64,000 nt of DNA, from contig NZ_JAGMUO010000117.1 of the NCBI RefSeq assembly GCF_019049325.1, forward strand, positions 14,575 to 78,574. The letters are read 5' to 3'. This document shows, piece after piece, positions 49,023 to 57,280 of the stretch. How positions within the stretch are numbered: position 1 is the stretch's first letter; every line of letters begins with the position of its first letter. A program made the translations under genes and the position numbers. The notes beneath the pieces are model-generated. The model was not told the DNA's origin. It did not search any database and was given only the letters and a program-made list of their open reading frames with translations. This stretch comes from Streptomyces sp. AC512_CC834 (lineage in GTDB: Bacteria; Actinomycetota; Actinomycetes; Streptomycetales; Streptomycetaceae).

Positions 49023-50456
49023 ATGGACGCCACGGACGCCATGCAGGACGTCGTGCAGAAGGAGACCGGACGCGGGCGGCGATCCCGCCGCGGTCGCCGG
49101 GTCCTGATCGCCTCCGTCGCCGGGACCGCCGTACTCGGCGGGGTCCTGGTGCTGCTGCCCTGGGGCGGGGGCGACGCTCCCCCGCCAGCGCCGGGTCCTG
49201 CGGCGGTGGCCCGGGGCGCGGTCACCACGGGGGTGCCGGCCGCGCTGGGCGACCTGGCGGTGCTGATCGGGGACCGGGAGACCCACCTGCGGGCGCATCC
49301 GCTGGACGGGGCGTCGTGGGCGGTGCTGGGCGCGGCCTACGTCGAGCAGGGCCGCCGGACGGAGGACGCCGCGAACTGGCCGAAGGCCGAGAAGGCGCTG
49401 CGCACCTCGCTGAAGACCGGGGCGAAGCGCAATCCGCAGGCCCTGGAGGGGCTCGCGGCGCTGTCGGTGGCGCGCCGGGACTTCCCGGCGGCGAAGAAGT
49501 GGGGCGAGAGCGCGGTGAAGGCGGCGCCGAAGCGGTGGTCGGCGCACGCGGTGCTGATCGACGCGTACACCGGACTCGGCGACCACAAGGGCGTGGGCCG
49601 GGCCCTGGACAAGGTGATGGAGCTGCGCCCGGGCACTCCGGCCGTGGGCGCGCTGGCCGCGGCCGTCTACCGGGACCGGGGCTGGCGGGACGACGCGGCG
49701 GCCCGGATCTCGGACGCGGCGGCGGCGGCCGAGGCACCGGCCGAGCGGGCGGCATACCTGGAGCAGGCCGGGCGGCTGGCGTTCGAGCGCGGGGACCGCG
49801 AGGAGGCGCTGCGGTTCTTCCAGGAGGCGCTGCGCACCGACCCCGACCAGCGGGCCGCGCAGGCCGGGCAGGGCCGGGCGCTGGCGGCGCTGGGCCGCAC
49901 GACGGACGCGCTGTCCGCGTACCAGGCGGCGCTGGCCAAGCGGCCGAGCCCGGAGTACGCGCTGGAGCTGGGCGAGCTGTACGAGTCGCTGGACCTCGGG
50001 CAGGCCGCGCGGGTGGAGTACGACCTGCTGCGGGACCGGGTACGGAGCGCGGAGGCCGCCGGGGCCGACGAGCGGCTGGTGCTGGGGCGTCTGGAGGCGG
50101 ACCACGGGGACCCGGCGACGGCGGTGCGTCTCCTGCGGGCCGAGTGGGGGCGGCAGCCGGGGATCGCGGTCGCCGACGCGCTGGGCTGGGCGCTGCACCG
50201 CACCGGCGCCGACGAGGAGGCGCTGGAGTTCGCGACGATCGCGACGGAGGGTGAGAAGGGCGGCGGGGTGCGCAGCGCGCTGTACGTGTTCCACCGGGGG
50301 GTGATCGAGAAGGAGCTGGAGCGGTCCGGGCCCGCGCGGCGGCATCTGCGGGAGGCGCTGATGATCAACCCGTACTTCTCGCCGCTGCGGGCGCCGGAGG
50401 CGAAGCGGGCACTGGCGGAGCTGGGCGAGCCCTCGCTGGAGGGCCCGCCCGCGTAG
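49023..50456 (+). CDS. Membrane-anchored tetratricopeptide-repeat protein
   Basis: This protein of about 477 residues has a short basic cytoplasmic start, one membrane segment (about 28-48) and an extracytoplasmic alpha-helical region. At least eight TPR-like repeats run to the C-terminus (for instance WAVLGAAYVEQGR near 100 and AAYLEQAGRLAFERGDREEA near 240). TPR arrays bind proteins or peptides. The partner is unknown. ATG 49023 and GTG 49014 are both possible starts. It is divergent from the GlcD-type gene and converges on hpd. Confidence 0.85.
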   Translation: MDATDAMQDVVQKETGRGRRSRRGRRVLIASVAGTAVLGGVLVLLPWGGGDAPPPAPGPAAVARGAVTTGVPAALGDLAVLIGDRETHLRAHPLDGASWAVLGAAYVEQGRRTEDAANWPKAEKALRTSLKTGAKRNPQALEGLAALSVARRDFPAAKKWGESAVKAAPKRWSAHAVLIDAYTGLGDHKGVGRALDKVMELRPGTPAVGALAAAVYRDRGWRDDAAARISDAAAAAEAPAERAAYLEQAGRLAFERGDREEALRFFQEALRTDPDQRAAQAGQGRALAALGRTTDALSAYQAALAKRPSPEYALELGELYESLDLGQAARVEYDLLRDRVRSAEAAGADERLVLGRLEADHGDPATAVRLLRAEWGRQPGIAVADALGWALHRTGADEEALEFATIATEGEKGGGVRSALYVFHRGVIEKELERSGPARRHLREALMINPYFSPLRAPEAKRALAELGEPSLEGPPA

Positions 50457-50463
50457 CGTCGGC

Positions 50464-51609
50464 TCAGAGGTTGCCGCGCTTGTCCTGCTCGCGCTCGATC
50501 GCCTCGAACAGGGCCTTGAAGTTGCCCTTGCCGAAGCCCATCGAGCCGTGGCGTTCGATCATCTCGAAGAAGACGGTCGGACGGTCCTGGACCGGCTTGG
50601 TGAAGATCTGCAGCAGGTAGCCGTCCTCGTCGCGGTCGACGAGGATCTTCAGCTCGCGCAGCGTGTCGACGGGCACCCGGGTCTCGCCTGCCCACTCGCC
50701 GAGCGTGTCGTAGTACGAGTCGGGGGTGTTCAGGAACTCGACGCCGGCCGCCCGCATCGCGCGGACGGTCTGCACGATGTCGTTGGTGTTCAGCGCGATG
50801 TGCTGGACGCCGGCGCCACCGTAGAACTCCAGATACTCGTCGATCTGGGACTTCTTCTTGGCGACGGCGGGCTCGTTGATCGGGAACTTGACCTTGAGGG
50901 TGCCGTCGGCCACGACCTTCGACATCAGCGCGCTGTACTCGGTGGCGATGTCGTCGCCCACGAACTCCTTCATGTTCGTGAAGCCCATGACCTTGTTGTA
51001 GAAGCCGACCCACTCGTTCATGCGGCCGAGTTCGACGTTGCCGACGCAGTGGTCCACAGCCTGGAAGACACGCTGCTCGGGCGGGGCGACCATCGGCTTG
51101 GCGGCGGCGTAGCCGGGCAGGTACGGGCCGTCGTAGCCGGTGCGCTCGACGAGGGTGTGGCGGGTCTCGCCGTACGTGGCGATCGCGGCGAGGACGACGG
51201 TGCCGTGCTCGTCCTTGACCTCGTGCGGCTCGGCGAGCGAGCGGGCGCCGTGCTCGACGGCGTAGGCGTGGGCGGCGCGCGCGTCCGGGACCTCGATGGC
51301 GAGGTCGACGACGCCGTCGCCGTGCGCGGCGACGTGCTCGGCCAGGAAGCGGCCCCAGTCGGTCGAGGGCCTGATCACGGAGGTGAACACGAAGCGGGCG
51401 GAGCCGCTCTCCAGGACGTAGCTCGCGGTCTCCCGGCTGCCGTTCTCCGGTCCGGAGTAGGCGACCAGTCGCATGCCGAAGGCGGTGGAGTAGTAGTGCG
51501 CGGCCTGCTTGGCGTTGCCCACGGCGAAGACGACCGCGTCCATTCCCTTGACCGGGAAGGGATCGGCCTGCCGGGCGGTGTCGGGAGTGTGGTGTGTGGT
51601 CTGCGTCAT
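50464..51609 (-). CDS. hpd: 4-Hydroxyphenylpyruvate dioxygenase
   Basis: This 381-residue Fe(II) dioxygenase of tyrosine catabolism converts 4-hydroxyphenylpyruvate to homogentisate. It has two VOC halves. The iron ligands lie in AVDHCVGNVELGRMNEWV (His), GVQHIALNTNDIV (His) and FFEMIERHGSMGFGKGNF (Glu), with the C-terminal GFGKGNFKALFEAIE typical of HPPDs. It is divergent from an Lrp/AsnC regulator gene, its probable controller. From memory, the S. coelicolor counterpart is under such control and provides homogentisate for pigment and melanin-like products. Confidence 0.96.
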   Translation of the reverse strand: MTQTTHHTPDTARQADPFPVKGMDAVVFAVGNAKQAAHYYSTAFGMRLVAYSGPENGSRETASYVLESGSARFVFTSVIRPSTDWGRFLAEHVAAHGDGVVDLAIEVPDARAAHAYAVEHGARSLAEPHEVKDEHGTVVLAAIATYGETRHTLVERTGYDGPYLPGYAAAKPMVAPPEQRVFQAVDHCVGNVELGRMNEWVGFYNKVMGFTNMKEFVGDDIATEYSALMSKVVADGTLKVKFPINEPAVAKKKSQIDEYLEFYGGAGVQHIALNTNDIVQTVRAMRAAGVEFLNTPDSYYDTLGEWAGETRVPVDTLRELKILVDRDEDGYLLQIFTKPVQDRPTVFFEMIERHGSMGFGKGNFKALFEAIEREQDKRGNL

Positions 51610-51639
51610 AGTCGCAGCGTCTCCCGTGTCTGCAAGGTG

Positions 51640-51653
51640 CGCAATAGTTTGCG
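51640..51653. promoter_or_regulatory. Inverted repeat between hpd and the Lrp gene
   Basis: CGCAA-TAGT-TTGCG is a perfect inverted repeat in the 124-base divergent gap, 30 bases upstream of hpd. Its size and AT-rich centre fit an Lrp/AsnC half-site pair. The role is inferred from position. Confidence 0.45.
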
Positions 51654-51733
51654 TTTTCAGTGGGCAACCTGACCAGTGATACGCCGGTGGGTGCGGGCGA
51701 TGTGTACAGGATGACCAGCCGGGAGGGCGTGAC

Positions 51734-52216
51734 ATGGCGATCGATCGACTGGACGGGCGGATCATCGGGCTGCTGGCGCGGGAGCCGCGGATCGGGGTGC
51801 TGGAGATGTCCCGGCGGCTGGGGGTGGCGCGCGGTACCGCGCAGGCCCGGCTCGACCGGCTTCAGTCGAACGGAGTCATCCGCGGCTTCGGTCCTGACGT
51901 GGACCCGGCGGCCCTCGGATACCCGGTGACCGCGTTCGCCACGCTGGAGATCCGACAGGGCCAAGGAGCCGACGTACGGGCGCACTTGGCGAACGTGCCG
52001 GAGGTGCTGGAGCTGCACACCACGACCGGCACCGGGGACATGCTGTGCCGCCTCGTGGCCCGCTCGAACGCCGATCTCCAGCGGGTGATCGACCGGGTTG
52101 TCGGTTTTGATGGCATCGTCCGGGCCGCCACGGCGATCGTCATGGAGAACCCGGTTCCGCTGCGGATCATCCCGCTGGTGGAGCAGGCGGCCGAGGACAG
52201 CGGCGGACACGACTGA
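51734..52216 (+). CDS. Lrp/AsnC-family transcriptional regulator
   Basis: This 160-residue protein has an N-terminal winged helix (LDGRIIGLLAREPRIGVLEM; recognition helix AQARLDRLQSNGVIRGF) and a C-terminal RAM ligand domain (ELHTTTGTGDMLCRLVA). GGGAGG precedes the ATG. The divergent hpd and the intervening inverted repeat point to control of tyrosine catabolism, with an aromatic amino acid or keto acid as likely effector. The short gap after it carries tandem GACTGAGTGAC repeats. Confidence 0.93.
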   Translation: MAIDRLDGRIIGLLAREPRIGVLEMSRRLGVARGTAQARLDRLQSNGVIRGFGPDVDPAALGYPVTAFATLEIRQGQGADVRAHLANVPEVLELHTTTGTGDMLCRLVARSNADLQRVIDRVVGFDGIVRAATAIVMENPVPLRIIPLVEQAAEDSGGHD

Positions 52217-52272
52217 GTGACCGAGACCGACTGAGTGACCCAGACCGACTGAGTGACTGAGTGACTGAGGCC
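52211..52272 (+). repeat. Tandem GACTGAGTGAC repeat at the Lrp stop
   Basis: The unit GACTGAGTGACC plus GAGACC or CAGACC (18 bases) occurs about two and a half times, then collapses to GAGTGACT units. The first unit includes the TGA of the Lrp gene. It is a slippage-type repeat in the short gap before the transporter operon. Confidence 0.6.
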
Positions 52273-52297
52273 GACCCGATCCCGGAGGTGAGCGGAC

Positions 52298-52945
52298 GTG
52301 AACTTCTGGGACTTCCTGGGCAACCGGCACCAGCAGTTGCTCGCCGACGCCTACCAGCACGCGAGCGCCGTCTTCCAGTGCATGGTCGTGGCGACCCTGA
52401 TCGGCGTCCTGGTCGGCGTCGTCACCTACCGCAGCGAGTGGGCGGGGAACCTGGCGACCCTGACCACGTCCACCATCCTCACCATCCCGGCGCTGGCCAT
52501 GATCGGTCTGCTCATCCCGATCGTGGGCCTGGGCGTGCCGCCGACGGTGACCGCGCTGACGCTGTACGGGCTGCTGCCGATCGTGCGCAACGCGATCGTC
52601 GGCCTGCGCGGGGTCGACCCGGCGCTGGTGGACGCGGCCAAGGGCATCGGGATGTCGCGTCCGGCGCGGCTGCTGCGGGTGGAGCTGCCGCTGGCGTGGC
52701 CGCCGATCCTGACCGGCATCCGGGTCTCCACGCAGATGCTGATGGGCATCGCGGCGATCGCCGCCTACGCCTCGGGTCCTGGCCTGGGCAACGAGATCTT
52801 CCGCGGGATCGCCTCGCTGGGCAGCAAGAACGCGCTCAACCAGGTGCTCGCGGGCACGCTCGGGATCATCGTCCTGGCCCTGTTGTTCGACGCGGCGTAC
52901 GTGCTGCTCGGACGCCTGACCATTCCGAGGGGGATTCGTGCCTGA
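52298..52945 (+). CDS. Osmoprotectant (glycine betaine-type) ABC transporter permease 1
   Basis: This 215-residue BPD-type permease has five to six membrane segments and the EAA loop VDPALVDAAKGIGMSRPARLLRVELPLAWPP, cited by its place near residues 105-135. GGAGGTGAGC precedes the GTG start. It is the first gene of a four-gene operon (permease, ATPase, permease, binding lipoprotein) of the OpuC/ProU type. The operon imports compatible solutes such as glycine betaine, choline or carnitine. Confidence 0.92.
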   Translation: MNFWDFLGNRHQQLLADAYQHASAVFQCMVVATLIGVLVGVVTYRSEWAGNLATLTTSTILTIPALAMIGLLIPIVGLGVPPTVTALTLYGLLPIVRNAIVGLRGVDPALVDAAKGIGMSRPARLLRVELPLAWPPILTGIRVSTQMLMGIAAIAAYASGPGLGNEIFRGIASLGSKNALNQVLAGTLGIIVLALLFDAAYVLLGRLTIPRGIRA

Positions 52946-54224
52946 GACAGCTCAGTCCGTGACCGAGAACGACCACGGCAAGGCGGCCGCCGGCGACACC
53001 ACCGGGGCGACGATCGAGCTGGATTCCCTCACCAAGCGCTACCCGGGCAATCCGCAGCCGGCCGTCGAGAACGTGTCGATGGAGATCAAGGCCGGCGAGA
53101 CGGTCATCCTCGTCGGCCCCTCGGGCTGCGGGAAGTCCACCACCCTGAAGATGATCAACCGGTTGATCGAGCCCAGCGGCGGCCGCATCCGCATCAACGG
53201 CGAGGACGTCACCGACATCGACCCGGTGAAGCTGCGCCGCAAGGTCGGCTACGCGATCCAGTCCTCCGGTCTCTTCCCGCACATGACCGTCGCCCAGAAC
53301 ATCGCCCTCGTACCGAAGATGATCGGCTGGTCGAAGTCCCGCATCCGCGCGCGGGTGGAGGAGATGCTCGACCTGGTCGGTCTCGACGCCGGGGAGTTCC
53401 ACGGCCGCTATCCGCGCCAGTTGTCCGGCGGCCAGCAGCAGCGGGTGGGCGTGGCACGGGCGCTGGCGGCCGATCCGCCCGTACTGCTGATGGACGAGCC
53501 GTTCGGCGCGGTCGACCCGATCACCCGGGACCACCTCCAGGACGAGCTGATCCGCCTCCAGCACGAACTGCACAAGACGATCGTCTTCGTCACCCACGAC
53601 TTCGACGAGGCGATCAAGCTGGGCGACCGGATCGCGGTGCTGCGCGAACGCTCCCACATCGCGCAGTTCGACACCCCGGAGGCCATCCTCACCAACCCGG
53701 CGGACGACTTCGTCTCCGGCTTCGTGGGCGCGGGCGCGGCGCTGAAGCGGCTGAACCTGACCCGGGTGCGGGACGTCGGCATCACGGACTACCCGACGGT
53801 GACCGTGGAGGACCCGCTCCAGCACATCTTCGACCGGCTGCGGGAGTCGGGCACCAACGAGATCCTGCTCCTCGACCGGCGCGGGCGCCCCTACAAGTGG
53901 CTGCGGCGCGGCGACCTGATGCGGGCCAGGGGCTCGCTGGCGCGGGCCGGGACGCTGGTCCACGACACGGTGACCCGGGACGCGACGCTGCGGGACGCGT
54001 TGGAGGCGGTGCTCACCGACAACGCGGGGCGGGTCGCGGTCACCGGGCGGCGCGGCACGTACGAGGGCGTCGTCGACATGGAGACGCTGATGAACTCCGT
54101 GCACGAGCTGCTGGAGGCCGACCGGCTCGACGCGCTGGAGCACCAGCACGACCTCGAGGAGACCCGGGCCACGCAGACGCACAGCGAGCAGGAGGGCTTC
54201 GTAGGGGACGGGGGCGGGGCGTGA
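52938..54224 (+). CDS. Osmoprotectant ABC transporter ATP-binding protein with CBS domains
   Basis: This 428-residue OpuCA/ProV-type ATPase has a Walker A GPSGCGKSTT (about 55-64), a signature YPRQLSGGQQQRVG, a Walker B VLLMDEPFGAVDP and an H-loop VTHDFDEA. The C-terminal third (about 280-395) carries two CBS repeats that in related transporters sense ionic strength or bind nucleotides. The start is GTG with CGAGGGGG upstream and overlaps the previous gene by eight bases. The next gene overlaps it by GTGA. Confidence 0.94.
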   Translation: MPETAQSVTENDHGKAAAGDTTGATIELDSLTKRYPGNPQPAVENVSMEIKAGETVILVGPSGCGKSTTLKMINRLIEPSGGRIRINGEDVTDIDPVKLRRKVGYAIQSSGLFPHMTVAQNIALVPKMIGWSKSRIRARVEEMLDLVGLDAGEFHGRYPRQLSGGQQQRVGVARALAADPPVLLMDEPFGAVDPITRDHLQDELIRLQHELHKTIVFVTHDFDEAIKLGDRIAVLRERSHIAQFDTPEAILTNPADDFVSGFVGAGAALKRLNLTRVRDVGITDYPTVTVEDPLQHIFDRLRESGTNEILLLDRRGRPYKWLRRGDLMRARGSLARAGTLVHDTVTRDATLRDALEAVLTDNAGRVAVTGRRGTYEGVVDMETLMNSVHELLEADRLDALEHQHDLEETRATQTHSEQEGFVGDGGGA

Positions 54225-55168
54225 GCAGCTCTTCGCGCCCCTCCCCCGGCCGCCGCCCCGCGGGCGAGCACGAGGTCAAGGGGCTGGCCTTCCGGGACGA
54301 CGGCGGAGGCGGAGGCGAGGGCGGCGGAGGCGGAGGCGAGGACGGGGGCGAGGGCGGGGGCAGGGGCGCCGGGGAGGACGCGGCGCAGTCACCGCCGTCC
54401 CCGCCGTCCCCGGCTGCCGCGGCGGCCCGGCCCCGGGTCGGGTGGCGGAAACTGACCTTCCTGCCCGTGGTCCTGATCGCCGTGCTGCTGGCGACCTGGC
54501 TGTGGTTCCAGCAGGCCGACCTGGACGCGCTCAGCCGCAACGCCCTGTCGAACGGCCAGGTCACCAAGGCCCTGTGGCAGCACGTCCAACTGACGGTGAT
54601 CTCCACCTTCTTCGTACTGATCATCGCGATCCCGCTGGGCATCCTGCTCACCCGGCGGATGTTCCGGAAGGCCACGCCGGTGGCGATGGCGTTCGCCAAC
54701 ATGGGCCAGGCGACCCCGGCGATCGGTCTGCTGGCGCTGCTGGTGATCTGGCTGGGCATCGGCCGCAGGGCCGCCCTGATCGGCATCATCATCTACGCGA
54801 TCCTGCCGGTGCTCTCCAACACCATCGCCGGCCTGAAGGCGAACGACCCGACGCTCCTGGAGGCGGCCACCGGCATCGGCATGTCGCCGCTGGGCGTACT
54901 CACCCGGGTGGAACTCCCGCTGGCCGTCCCGCTGATCCTGGCCGGCGTGCGCACGGCCCTCGTCCTGAACGTCGGTACGGCGACGCTGGCGACCTTCGGC
55001 GGCGGCGGTGGCCTGGGCGTGCTGATCACCACGGGGATCACCAGCCAGCGGATGCCGGTGCTGGTACTGGGCTCGATCCTCACCGTCGCCCTCGCGCTGC
55101 TGGTGGACTGGCTGGCCTCGCTCACCGAACTGCTGCTGCGCCCGCGGGGACTGGAGGTGGAGACATGA
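54221..55168 (+). CDS. Osmoprotectant ABC transporter permease 2, with long N-terminal tail
   Basis: This 315-residue permease starts at GTG in a GTGA overlap with the ATPase stop. The first 75 residues are not membrane: Ser/Pro-rich, then a run rich in Gly and Glu (GGGGG-E-GG units), an insertion not seen in permease 1. The remaining part has six membrane segments with the EAA loop LKANDPTLLEAATGIGMSPL. The tail may be an unstructured cytoplasmic extension. The permease end overlaps the binding-protein start (ATGA). Confidence 0.9.
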   Translation: MSSSSRPSPGRRPAGEHEVKGLAFRDDGGGGGEGGGGGGEDGGEGGGRGAGEDAAQSPPSPPSPAAAAARPRVGWRKLTFLPVVLIAVLLATWLWFQQADLDALSRNALSNGQVTKALWQHVQLTVISTFFVLIIAIPLGILLTRRMFRKATPVAMAFANMGQATPAIGLLALLVIWLGIGRRAALIGIIIYAILPVLSNTIAGLKANDPTLLEAATGIGMSPLGVLTRVELPLAVPLILAGVRTALVLNVGTATLATFGGGGGLGVLITTGITSQRMPVLVLGSILTVALALLVDWLASLTELLLRPRGLEVET

Positions 55169-56178
55169 GACGGCTCACACCGCCGAGACGGCTGAAACGG
55201 CTGACCCGGCTGAGACGGCGGACGTGTCTGCTGCTGGCCGCGGCCGTCCTGGCGGCTCCCGCCGGCTGCGGCCTGACGAGCGGCTCCCCCATGGTCGACG
55301 ACGTCGAGCCCGGCTCCATCGGAAAGGGACGCCCGCTGGACGGCGCCGATCTCACGGTCACCTCGAAGGAGTTCACCGAGCAGTTGGTCCTCGGCGCGAT
55401 CATGGGCATCGCCTTCGAGGCGGCCGGCGCGGAGGTGCTCGACCGCACGGGCATCCAGGGCTCCGTCGGCACCCGCGCGGCGGTCGAGAACGGCGACGCC
55501 GACGCCACGTACGAGTACACGGGCACCGCCTGGATCACGTACCTGGGCCACAGCAAGCCGATCCCCGACCCGCGGCAGCAGTGGGAGGCGGTGAAGGAGG
55601 CCGACGCGAAGAAAGGGCTGACGTGGCTGGAGCCGGCCCGCCTGAACAACACGTACGCCCTGGCGATGAACCAGGCCAACTACAAGAAGTACAAGACGAA
55701 GACCCTCTCGGAGGTGGCCGAGCTGGCGAAGTCGGACCCGGGTGCGGTGACGCTGTGCGTGGAGGGCGAGTTCGCCAACCGGGCCGACGGCCTGCCGGGC
55801 CTGGAGAAGGCGTACGACATGTCCATCCCGGCCGGGAACATCACCCAGATGGACACCGGCATCATCTACACCCAGACCGCGGAGGGCGCCTGCACCTACG
55901 GCGAGGTGTACACCACCGACGGGCGGATCAAGTCCATGAACCTGGTGGTGATGGAGGACGACAAGAAGTTCTTCCCGAACTACAACGCGGCGCCCATGGT
56001 CCGCACCGCCACCCTGGAGAAGTGGCCGGCGATCGCCTCCGTCCTGGACCCGGTCACCAAGGCGCTGACCAACGACGTGGCCCAGACCCTGAACGCGAAG
56101 GTCGACGTGGACGGCGAGGATCCGCACCAGGTGGCGCTGGACTGGATGAAGGAGAAGGGCTTCGTGAAGGAGGGCTAG
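55165..56178 (+). CDS. Glycine betaine/choline-type substrate-binding lipoprotein
   Basis: This 337-residue OpuAC-type binding protein has a basic n-region, a hydrophobic segment and the lipobox LAAPAGC, so it is lipid-anchored at Cys33. The mature part opens LTVTSKEFTEQLVLGAIMGI and has aromatic residues expected for a quaternary-ammonium cage in TGTAWITYLGH and the segment with YDMSIPAGNITQMDTG. It is the last gene of the operon. Substrate choice among betaine, choline and related compounds cannot be told from sequence alone. Confidence 0.93.
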   Translation: MRRLTPPRRLKRLTRLRRRTCLLLAAAVLAAPAGCGLTSGSPMVDDVEPGSIGKGRPLDGADLTVTSKEFTEQLVLGAIMGIAFEAAGAEVLDRTGIQGSVGTRAAVENGDADATYEYTGTAWITYLGHSKPIPDPRQQWEAVKEADAKKGLTWLEPARLNNTYALAMNQANYKKYKTKTLSEVAELAKSDPGAVTLCVEGEFANRADGLPGLEKAYDMSIPAGNITQMDTGIIYTQTAEGACTYGEVYTTDGRIKSMNLVVMEDDKKFFPNYNAAPMVRTATLEKWPAIASVLDPVTKALTNDVAQTLNAKVDVDGEDPHQVALDWMKEKGFVKEG

Positions 56179-56194
56179 ACGGGGGCGGCGGTGC

Positions 56195-56974
56195 TCAGCA
56201 GGAGGGGACGCTGCCCTTCCCGCTCTCCAGCGCCTTGAGCGAGTCGACGGCGCCCTTGAGGGTGGTGACGGGGATCAGCCGGAGCCCCTTCGGCAGCTCG
56301 GCCTGCGCGTCCGAGCACTCCGCCTTCGGTACGAGGAAGACGGTCGCCCCGTCCCGCCGCGCGGCCTGCGTCTTGAGCGGCACCCCGCCCACGGCACCGA
56401 CCTTGCCGCCGTCGGTGATGGTCCCGGTCCCGGCGATGACCTTGCCTGCGGCGAGGTCCCCGGCGCCGAGCTTGTCGACGATGCCGAGGGAGAACAGCAG
56501 CCCGGCACTGGGCCCGCCGACGTCCTCGAGCCGCAGCTCAACGTCGACATCGTCCTTGTCCATCCGGAGGTACCGGAGCGCGGCCGCGGTGGCCGAGTCC
56601 TGCGACTCCTCCATCTGCTCCCGGTTGTACTCCTCGATCTCGCTCACGTCGTCGCCGCTCGGGTACACGGCGTCGCGCGGCATGACGGCCCGGTCGGTGT
56701 CGAACCAGCTACTGAGCACGTCGCCGAGATGAACACTCGCGTCCGGCCCGGTCGCCTGGATCGTCGTCATCCGCAGTTGCCCGCTGGTGTCGTCCGTCGG
56801 CGCGCCGCTGATCGTGATCACCTCGGCCCCCTGGTTCTTGCCCAGCACATCGGCCGTCAGCCCCGGCTGCGCCACGGAGAACGGCAGCGGCGCGAACACG
56901 GCGGTCGCGAGCAGCGCCACGACGGGAAGCCCGCATACGGCGAGGACCTGGGGACGCGTGAGACGAGAGAGCAC
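56195..56974 (-). CDS. Membrane-anchored Lon C-terminal-type serine protease (YlbL-like, no PDZ)
   Basis: This 259-residue protein has one N-terminal membrane segment (about 10-30) followed by an extracytoplasmic domain whose C-terminal half is an S16 Lon protease fold. The catalytic Ser lies in VGGPSAGLLFSLG (about 152-164). The Lys lies in GGVPLKTQAARRDGA about 45 residues on. Most actinobacterial YlbL proteins that I know are around 350 residues with a PDZ domain between anchor and protease. That domain is absent here. It lies convergent to the transporter operon, and its promoter region contains the left inverted repeat. Confidence 0.85.
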   Translation of the reverse strand: MLSRLTRPQVLAVCGLPVVALLATAVFAPLPFSVAQPGLTADVLGKNQGAEVITISGAPTDDTSGQLRMTTIQATGPDASVHLGDVLSSWFDTDRAVMPRDAVYPSGDDVSEIEEYNREQMEESQDSATAAALRYLRMDKDDVDVELRLEDVGGPSAGLLFSLGIVDKLGAGDLAAGKVIAGTGTITDGGKVGAVGGVPLKTQAARRDGATVFLVPKAECSDAQAELPKGLRLIPVTTLKGAVDSLKALESGKGSVPSC

Positions 56975-57029
56975 GGAGTCAATCTAACGCGAGGTCGTCC
57001 TGCCCGGACCGGGCGCCTGTCGCGCCTGT

Positions 57030-57075
57030 CAGGGGTAGCGCCGGTAACGCTCCAGGATTGAACGGTAGCGACGGT
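57030..57075 (+). repeat. Left 46-bp inverted repeat flanking the sugar-gene block
   Basis: This 46-base segment, starting CAGGGGTAGCGCCGG and ending GAACGGTAGCGACGGT, recurs in opposite orientation at 63591-63636 with 44 of 46 bases identical. It lies 56 bases upstream of the YlbL-like gene, inside the 306-base gap before the HTH regulator, which otherwise shows no clear gene. The two copies bracket 57076-63590. Confidence 0.85.
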
Positions 57076-57280
57076 CCCCCGGCTGGAGGCGACCGTCCTC
57101 GATGGAACGCCTCGAATGCCACGCACGAGATCCAGCTCAGGGCGTGGCCTTCCTTCGCTAGGTAGAGCGTCTGGGACCGGGTCGCCGGGCCCCGTCCGTT
57201 GGTGAGGCTGGCAAGAGAGCTATCCGCCGTCACGGACACCCACCGCGCGGTGTGATCTGCTCAGCGGCGGTCCGCAGGGG

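Noticed and set aside
46857..50345. 1162-codon minus-strand open frame
   Set aside because: It overlaps ssgG, the GlcD-type oxidase and the TPR gene, all with clear motifs. Its product is Arg/Pro/Gly shadow sequence.
56979..57239. 86-codon minus-strand frame running through the left inverted repeat
   Set aside because: The start has no ribosome site, and the frame runs through the 46-bp repeat, which belongs to no gene at its other copy. It could be a gene remnant, but I cannot support it.
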